NCBI GenBank assembly: GCA_026004735.1 | Contig: BPJS01000001.1 | Coordinates: 1,116,001 to 1,180,000 of the forward strand | DNA: 64,000 bases | DNA from: Isosphaeraceae bacterium | GTDB lineage: Bacteria; Planctomycetota; Planctomycetia; Isosphaerales; Isosphaeraceae | Direction of reading: 5' to 3' | Shown: one piece after another, positions 59,428-64,000 of the stretch | How positions within the stretch are numbered: the stretch's first letter is position 1 | Layout: every line of letters starts with the position of its first letter | Translations under genes and position numbers: made by a program | The notes under the pieces: generated by a model | What the model was told of the DNA's origin: nothing | The model's database searches: none | The model's input: only the letters and a program-made list of their open reading frames with translations

Positions 59428-60327
59428 ATGGCGCGGTACCCCGGGGCGACGGTGGCCGGGGTCGCGCGGGGGGCGCTCACCTCGGCGAAGGCGGCCGTCA
59501 ACGGCGTCGCGACGGCGGCCGTGGAGACGGCGACGCTGGGGTTCCACGACGGGCCGGTGCGCCTCTGGGGGGTGGACGAGGAGGACCTGGCCTACGGCTA
59601 CGAGCAGCCCGAGGGGGCCGGGACGGTGCTAGGTCAGTTCGCGATCGGGGCGGGGATCGGCCGGCTGGCGACGATGCCGGGCCGGCTGGGCAAGGCGGCC
59701 TTGATGTTCGACGCGCAGAGCAACGGCGCCCAGGTCGGGCACGGGCTGCGCGACGGCGACCCGCTCCAGGCCGCCGGCGGCCTGGCCGGCATGGGCGGGC
59801 TGCTCGCGGGAGCCAAGGGGGCGTTGCGGGCACGGAAGGGCCTCTCGCCGGGCTCCGGCGGTCGTAACGCACCTGTTCGCGCGCCAGGACGCGGGCTAGC
59901 TTCTACAATCGGCGGACAGCCGATCGACGCCGCTGCACTCGCCCGGATGAGGGCGGCCTTTGAGCGGAGCGGTGGGACTATCCTCCAAGGTGCCGATATC
60001 GATGAGTACCTCCTATGGCGTGCCCGCCAGATGGGGGCCAGCAACGTGGGCGGACTCACCGACAACGCCAAGCAAATCCTCCTGCCGACGAACCCCTTAC
60101 GGTCTGCCGTCTTCGAGGAATTCATTCATACCGCTCAGTACAGGACCGGAAAGGTGAGCCGGCTGATCGATCAGTTCGGTAACGACGAGGCCGAAAGACT
60201 CTTGGAGATCGAGGCGGCTGAGAAGCTCATCCGCAATCGTGGCTCATGGCGCCTTCCGAACGATGAGGTCAGAGCCGCCATCAATCGCTTACGGCGACTT
60301 CGCGCCCGGGGGGGCAGTAGCCCATGA
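59428..60327 (+). CDS. Pre-toxin and putative zincin-like toxin of Rhs tip 3
   Basis: 299 aa from ATG 59428, which overlaps the stop of the Rhs core frame (TGATG), so re-initiation could produce it separately. Residues 1-140 are a Gly/Ala-rich pre-toxin segment (LGFHDGPVRLWGVDEEDLAYGY, quoted in part). The final domain contains VFEEFIHTAQYRTG, an E-E-x-x-H-x-x-Q motif, then LEIEAAEKLIRNRGSW with further Glu, suggesting a metallopeptidase-like toxin. Exact family unproven. Its stop overlaps the next ATG as ATGA. Confidence 0.68.
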   Translation: MARYPGATVAGVARGALTSAKAAVNGVATAAVETATLGFHDGPVRLWGVDEEDLAYGYEQPEGAGTVLGQFAIGAGIGRLATMPGRLGKAALMFDAQSNGAQVGHGLRDGDPLQAAGGLAGMGGLLAGAKGALRARKGLSPGSGGRNAPVRAPGRGLASTIGGQPIDAAALARMRAAFERSGGTILQGADIDEYLLWRARQMGASNVGGLTDNAKQILLPTNPLRSAVFEEFIHTAQYRTGKVSRLIDQFGNDEAERLLEIEAAEKLIRNRGSWRLPNDEVRAAINRLRRLRARGGSSP

Positions 60328-60614
60328 GTTTCCGCTTTCGTGTAGGCAAGGTGTGGCAAGACCGCCAACGCCGGTCCTGCCATGTCATCGGGCTCCTCGA
60401 GGAAGGGACTGTTGTCCCTCCCGCCATAGCCCATGTGCTCGAACATCCGGGTGAGACGGTTCGCATCGATTCGGTCGCACTCGGTGGCGGGAAGCCTCTG
60501 ACGGGCAAGGCGGAGGAGCTTACCCTCGTGGTCGGGCCCTTATCTCTGCCACCGCAAGCCCTGGAAGGTTGCCTCCTGGTCGATTCGGCAGTGCGGACCC
60601 GGCCGGGAGAGTGA
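60324..60614 (+). CDS. Putative immunity protein for Rhs tip 3
   Basis: 96 aa; ATGA overlap with the toxin stop. A beta-rich sequence (SFRFRVGKVWQDRQRRSCHVIG, quoted in part; EHPGETVRIDSVALGGGKPL; ELTLVVGPLSLPPQALEG) resembling a small beta-barrel such as EF-Tu domain 2 (inference). No named immunity family was recognised. Translational coupling to the toxin supports the role. Confidence 0.68.
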   Translation: MSFRFRVGKVWQDRQRRSCHVIGLLEEGTVVPPAIAHVLEHPGETVRIDSVALGGGKPLTGKAEELTLVVGPLSLPPQALEGCLLVDSAVRTRPGE

Positions 60615-60617
60615 ACC

Positions 60618-60637
60618 GCGGCGGGTGGCGGGGCCCG
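60618..60637 (+). repeat. Cassette junction motif, copy 3
   Basis: GCGGCGGGTGGCGGGGCCCG, three bases after the immunity gene stop and just before the last Rhs fragment; identical to 56408-56427. Confidence 0.65.
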
Positions 60638-61179
60638 CCCTCGGGCCCCGGGGGCGAGGCGCGCTCGCGTCGCCGAGCCGCACCCACGCCCACCGCGACC
60701 GCTTGACCGGCGTGACGCGACGCACCTCGGCCGGCGTCGCGGTCGAATGCTACGCGACCCACACCGACGAGCCTACGACCGCCGCGAAGGTCGACGCCGA
60801 CAGCGTGGGCGCCGGCGCGCCCGTGCAGACCCGGACGGCGTACGACGCGCTCGACCGGCTGACCACGCTCACCCATCAGACCGGCGGCGGGACCAGCCTG
60901 GCCAGCTACACGTACGCGTTCGACGCCATCGGCCGGCTGACGCGCGAGACCAACGCCGAAGGGACCGTCACGTTCTCATATGACAATAGTCATCAGTTGG
61001 TCGGCGCGGACCGCCCGGTCGGCCAGAGCGATGAATCGTACAGTTACGACACCAACGGCAACCGCACGATGACCGGCTACACCACGGGGACCGGAAATCG
61101 CGTGCTCGCCTCGCCGGAGATTAATACAGCCAGGTGGCCTCGCATCGACCTGCCAATATTTCGTTGCAATTCCAGGTAA
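60625..61179 (+). pseudogene. Internal Rhs core fragment
   Basis: A frame with YD-repeat sequence typical of the middle of an Rhs core: RTAYDALDRLTTLTHQTGGG, YAFDAIGRLTRETNAEG, YDNSHQLVGADRP and YSYDTNGNRTMTGYTTGTGNR. Homology stops near 61109, and the frame then reads 70 bp antisense into the convergent gene. There is no proper start, N-terminus or C-terminal tip. It represents a more upstream part of the Rhs core than the three tips, so the array is not a simple split of one gene. Confidence 0.75.
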
Positions 61180-61630
61180 CGGACACGTCGGTTCTTTCGC
61201 CGAAACGTCTTTCTTCAAGCTCGGCTTGAAGTCTGACTAGAGACTCCTGCTGTGACCTGTAGACGAAAATGCGTTCTTTGAAGAAGACCGATTCAAAATG
61301 AACCTTGGCTGATACCCAAAGAAGCTTGCTGAGGACCTCGCGTTCCAGCTTGTTCAGGAAGGATCGTGGCCAATCAGCTGAGCCATTGGAGTCCTTGAGG
61401 CTGGATGCAAAGTGGATGATCCGTCCGCGATACTCCCCCCGATCAGCATTCCCGCGAAAAGCTCGCGGCATGACGGCAAACATATGTCTGGTGAGGTAGG
61501 GCCACACATCATCTTCGCCCGGAAGTGCTTCCAAAATTCCCTGATTGTATTCAGCCGTTTTTGGCCATCGCGTCAGAGTTCCATCCCAGAGCTCCTGGAT
61601 TCGTCCGTAGATTATCGCTTGATGGCCCAT
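61121..61630 (-). CDS. Hypothetical protein at the right end of the Rhs array
   Basis: 169 aa from ATG 61630 (MGHQAIIYGRIQELW); an in-frame extension to 61879 overlaps the gene on the other strand and is rejected. Tryptophan- and Arg-rich, with DDVWPYLTRHMFAVMPRAFR, RGRIIHFASSLKD and LSKLLWVSAKVHFESVFF. The composition is less GC-rich than usual. It recalls a recurrent planctomycete family of small proteins starting MGHQAIIYGRI, of unknown function. Its position, replacing the missing end of the last Rhs fragment, suggests an immunity-like or cargo role (inference). Confidence 0.7.
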   Translation of the reverse strand: MGHQAIIYGRIQELWDGTLTRWPKTAEYNQGILEALPGEDDVWPYLTRHMFAVMPRAFRGNADRGEYRGRIIHFASSLKDSNGSADWPRSFLNKLEREVLSKLLWVSAKVHFESVFFKERIFVYRSQQESLVRLQAELEERRFGERTDVSVTWNCNEILAGRCEATWLY

Positions 61631-61768
61631 CGTGGCTACTTTCGTTGTTGGGGGCTCGCGTTTCTCCGTCAATTCTCTCCTCCGACCGGTAGCTAAACAA
61701 TAAAGGCCTCTCTCGGCCTCGAACCTGCCACGGCCATCGCCGCGATCGGTGGCCATTCTCTTGCGGAA

Positions 61769-61981
61769 ATGGTGATCATGAGCAACTGCGCTGAAACTGC
61801 GCGCACAACCAACGAGCAGCGACTCGTCGACGTCGCAGCGCTCCTGGCGGCGGAAATCCTGCGGCTCCGACATAGGCAATTACTGCCTGTGCCCAAACAG
61901 GTGAAGAAATCCGGTGAGTCGTCTGCCGATCGCCTTGAGCTTTCCGGCGAAACCGTGCTCAGTGTGGTCCACGGTGGTTAA
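61769..61981 (+). CDS. Small protein of the type found upstream of site-specific recombinases
   Basis: 70 aa. LVDVAALLAAEILRLRHRQL followed by SSADRLELSGETVLSVVHGG resembles the short proteins that precede DUF2924 and serine-recombinase genes in many genomes (helix with AALLAAEIL-RL, then a C-terminal LELSGET-LSV signature). Neither DUF2924 nor a recombinase follows, so this appears to be a remnant of such a module. ATG 61778 is an alternative start. Confidence 0.5.
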   Translation: MVIMSNCAETARTTNEQRLVDVAALLAAEILRLRHRQLLPVPKQVKKSGESSADRLELSGETVLSVVHGG

Positions 61982-62416
61982 CCCGCCGCGAGATTGCTTC
62001 CCCGGATCGACATGGAGACACCCATGCAACGGAGTCCTGCACCACATCCGCCAACGACTACGAGGTGACGCGGCGGTTGCTGCTCGTGACGTCGAGACCG
62101 CTGGTGGGGGCAAAGTGTGGCCCGCGTAGGCAATCTCCCGAATCCCTCTCGGGGGATCGCGCCTTTGACTCCGAGGGCCAGTGCGCGACCCTGCTTTAGC
62201 TCAGGATCGCGCTGGTGCACACGTGGCGGGAAGTGAGCACGGGGGTCGTTGAGGGACGTCTCGATGGGTCGTGGTGCGGACGCTCGGCGGGCTGGATCAG
62301 GATCGTCGACTCCGGGTTCGCAACGAGCCGCGATCCGAGATCCCTCAGGCATTCCTCGAAATCGGAGGCATTCTGATCCGCTCCAAATGACTCTTCGGGG
62401 CATTCTGTGAGAGACA
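61982..62416. other. Probable mobile-element debris
   Basis: 435 bp between the recombinase-type small gene and the isomerase gene. A minus-strand frame at 62196-62417 (SRLVANPESTILIQPAER, then PHHDPSRRPSTTPVL) has the repetitive look of spurious frames often seen next to IS elements. No transposase, terminal repeat or target duplication was found. Confidence 0.35.
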
Positions 62417-63358
62417 CTAGGCGCGCTCGGCCACCGCTTTCATCTTCGCCAGCCCCGTCCGGAGCACTTCCTCCGCTGGGCGTTTCCAGTAGTCCCGATT
62501 AAATAGTTCCAGAGACAAGAAGCCCTCAAACCCGACCGCCTCCAGATCTTCCAAAATCTCCCCAATCGGCGCGATTCCGTCGCCTGGATAAATCCGGTGG
62601 CTGTCGTCGATCCGCTCCCGCGGCGGTTCGGCCGGATAGTCGTTCATATGAATTGCCGGGATTGCCTTCCCGTTGAGCATCCGCAGCCCTCGAGGCGGCG
62701 AACCCCCTTTGTACAAGTGATAGACATCGGGCAGAATCGTTGCGTCTGGTTCGCCGCAGGCTACTGCGACGCATGCCACATCCGCCAGATTCCCCAGCGT
62801 CTTCGAAAAACCCCAAACTTCCAAAGATGGCAGAACGCCCTGCTCCCGGCCGATCTTGAGCAAGGCGCGATAGCGTTCCGCGATCACCCTTGGGTCCATG
62901 CCTTCCACGTCGGTTGCCCCGCTGGCGGGCGCCGCGATGTGCGCCCCGCCGATCCGTCGAACCAGATCCATCTCCCGACGCGCTCGTTCCAGCCCGGAGT
63001 GACGCTTCGCGTCGTCGTCCACGATCCACTCGGCGAAGGCGATCGCCCCGGCGATGTGCAGGCCCAGATCCCTCGCCAGCTTTCCAAGATCATCGACCGA
63101 GCCGCCGGCCTCCTGGTAGGCGTCGATCTCCCGCACCCAGACCTCGACACCATCGTAACCGGCCTGGGCGATCAGCCTCAGCTCTTCGTCCAACGGCAGC
63201 TTGTGCCCCATCAACGTACTTGTATTCAGCGCGTAGCGAAATCGGGCTGATCGCCCCCCGCCCAAGGCCGGTCTCGGGCTGGTTCCCGTCGGGCCCGCCG
63301 CAACCAAACCAGCGCCGATGCCGGCCATCCAGATGCGCCGATTGATCCGACCGTTCAT
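62417..63358 (-). CDS. Exported sugar phosphate isomerase/epimerase-like TIM-barrel protein
   Basis: 313 aa from ATG 63358. The N-terminus RINRRIWMAGIGAGLVAAG is a Tat-type signal. The AP-endonuclease-2/xylose-isomerase-like barrel has TLMGHKLPLDEELRLIAQ, AGYDGVEVWVRE, SLEVWGF, ILPDVYHLYKGG, IPAIHMNDYP with metal-type Glu/Asp/His, and FEGFLSLELFNRDYW. Many planctomycete homologues are exported enzymes of unknown sugar specificity. Divergent from the ceramidase-like gene. Confidence 0.88.
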   Translation of the reverse strand: MNGRINRRIWMAGIGAGLVAAGPTGTSPRPALGGGRSARFRYALNTSTLMGHKLPLDEELRLIAQAGYDGVEVWVREIDAYQEAGGSVDDLGKLARDLGLHIAGAIAFAEWIVDDDAKRHSGLERARREMDLVRRIGGAHIAAPASGATDVEGMDPRVIAERYRALLKIGREQGVLPSLEVWGFSKTLGNLADVACVAVACGEPDATILPDVYHLYKGGSPPRGLRMLNGKAIPAIHMNDYPAEPPRERIDDSHRIYPGDGIAPIGEILEDLEAVGFEGFLSLELFNRDYWKRPAEEVLRTGLAKMKAVAERA

Positions 63359-63591
63359 CGTGACCACCCTCCGTCTCACGGGCTGAACCGACCGTCCTCG
63401 CGGAGCCGATCCTAGTGGATCTCACCATGCCAACGCCACCACGGCCTGACCTTGGCTGGGACTCACCATCCCCGATGAGGGGCTCCGTCTCGACCCCCTG
63501 GCTTGCGCCCCGGAGCCGGCTGCCCCCTGGCGTCGGCATGCCCGATCGTTTATGCACAGGATAACGAGTTTCGTTCTCGTGAGACCCGACC

Positions 63592-64000
63592 ATGTTCTCC
63601 GCTGTAATCTGGGTGGCTGCTCTGGCTCTTGGCCTCGGGGTGGACGACGCTCCCATTGTGCCCGTCGGGCTGGCCAAGCGGGACATCACGCCCGCCACCC
63701 CCATCCGGCTGACCGGCTACGGCAGCCGCACTGCGGAAGCTGACCAGATCGATCAGAGGCTCTGGGCACGCGCCGTGGCCATCGGCGATCAACCGGTTGT
63801 CCTGGTAACGCTTGATCTGTGCGGCGTTCCCGGCCCGCTGGTCGAGGAGGCCGCCCGTCAGTTAGAAACCGAGGTCGGCCTGAGGCGCGACCGCCTGGCG
63901 GTCACCGTCACCCACACTCACACCGGCCCGGCCGTCACCGGATTTGCCCCGATGATCTTCGCCGAAGACCTGACACCCGACGAAGAGCGCCGAATTGATC
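63592..64000 (+). CDS. Neutral/alkaline ceramidase-like protein, N-terminal part (cut by window edge)
   Basis: 136 codons from ATG 63592 open to the edge. A hydrophobic signal (AVIWVAALALGLGVDDA) is followed by VGLAKRDITPATPIRLTGYG, LWARAVAIGDQPVVLVTLDL and VTVTHTHTGPAVTG, the start of the non-lysosomal ceramidase N-terminal domain as used in many planctomycete exported proteins. True ceramide hydrolysis is not implied. Confidence 0.85.
   Translation, partial: MFSAVIWVAALALGLGVDDAPIVPVGLAKRDITPATPIRLTGYGSRTAEADQIDQRLWARAVAIGDQPVVLVTLDLCGVPGPLVEEAARQLETEVGLRRDRLAVTVTHTHTGPAVTGFAPMIFAEDLTPDEERRID

Larger units (their letters stand above)
58928..60327 (+). pseudogene. Orphan Rhs tip 3 with frameshift before a zincin-like toxin
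   Basis: The core end starts directly after a stop (TAA 58919-58921) as LLARTDAGTGQTLWYLKDVR with no start codon and runs to ADPMGLAYEENDEVDPERR. The frame then goes wrong and ends at TGA 59426. The other frame carries the natural continuation (ENRRAQDRSLGNDLALMARY). A one-base loss (or two-base gain) between about 59290 and 59390 explains this. No promoter or start is evident, so the cassette is likely silent. Confidence 0.75.

Noticed and set aside
53704..62416. A direct repeat of the tRNA-Asn 3' end as an attachment site
   Set aside because: Scanned by eye for CTAGGTTCGAGCCC-like sequence to the right of the tRNA and found none.

Overview
The window is chromosomal DNA of a planctomycete, most likely an Isosphaeraceae-type member of Planctomycetota. 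This rests on family content: DUF1559 prepilin-like proteins, DUF1573 and DUF3179 proteins, a Ser/Thr kinase fused to TPRs, several single-TM TPR proteins, an S/P/D-type EF-G (HIDSGKTT G1 motif), Rhs cores, and high G+C throughout. No dnaA, rRNA or CRISPR was seen. Two tRNAs are present: Leu(UAA) and Asn(GUU).

Layout. 1-14 kb is mostly housekeeping and envelope: a cut-off GspE/PilB ATPase, a dienelactone-hydrolase-like enzyme, acyltransferase 3, pyruvate phosphate dikinase with a clear terminator, a DUF3179-like protein, a HIT protein, a PIN-TRAM membrane protein, a zinc-ribbon mini-protein, a SurA-like foldase, gamma-glutamyltransferase and an HU-like protein. 14-25 kb is a minus-strand block of surface and signalling genes: the kinase-TPR protein (family C-terminus thrown out of frame), then a 3.2 kb insert (DUF1573, a frameshifted Cys-rich secreted protein, a C-terminally anchored protein, a prepilin) bounded by a 328-bp direct repeat, then two TPR proteins and a DUF3179 protein. 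25-34 kb has EF-G, another TPR protein, a DUF1559 prepilin with a lipoprotein, tRNA-Leu, a small membrane protein, a HAD phosphatase and csrA. 34-53 kb is core again: a YfhO-like membrane protein, argC, a GNAT, ribosomal protein S1, a redoxin, the run polA-coaE-rho-ribH, a coiled-coil protein, citrate synthase with a structured leader, a GbsR/MarR-type regulator and a ribbon-helix-helix protein.

53.6-62.4 kb, starting at tRNA-Asn, is an accessory island. It is a tandem array of orphan Rhs C-terminal tips. Three copies of the same Rhs core end lead into three unrelated C-terminal toxins (one unassigned, one AHH-type nuclease, one putative zincin), each followed at once by a different small putative immunity gene. 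An orphan MafI-like immunity gene precedes the array. A fourth, more N-terminal Rhs core fragment ends it next to a convergent gene of unknown function, followed by traces of recombinase/IS-type DNA. Two of the three tips are broken (an in-frame TAG; a frameshift with a TGATG restart), so the locus looks like a store of silent toxin/immunity cassettes. 62.4-64 kb returns to ordinary genes: a Tat-type sugar-phosphate isomerase-like protein and the start of a ceramidase-like protein.

Base composition is position dependent. In the left part the plus strand is C-rich whatever the gene orientation; from about 32 to 53 kb it is G-rich whatever the orientation. This suggests a replication-linked skew switch near 28-33 kb.
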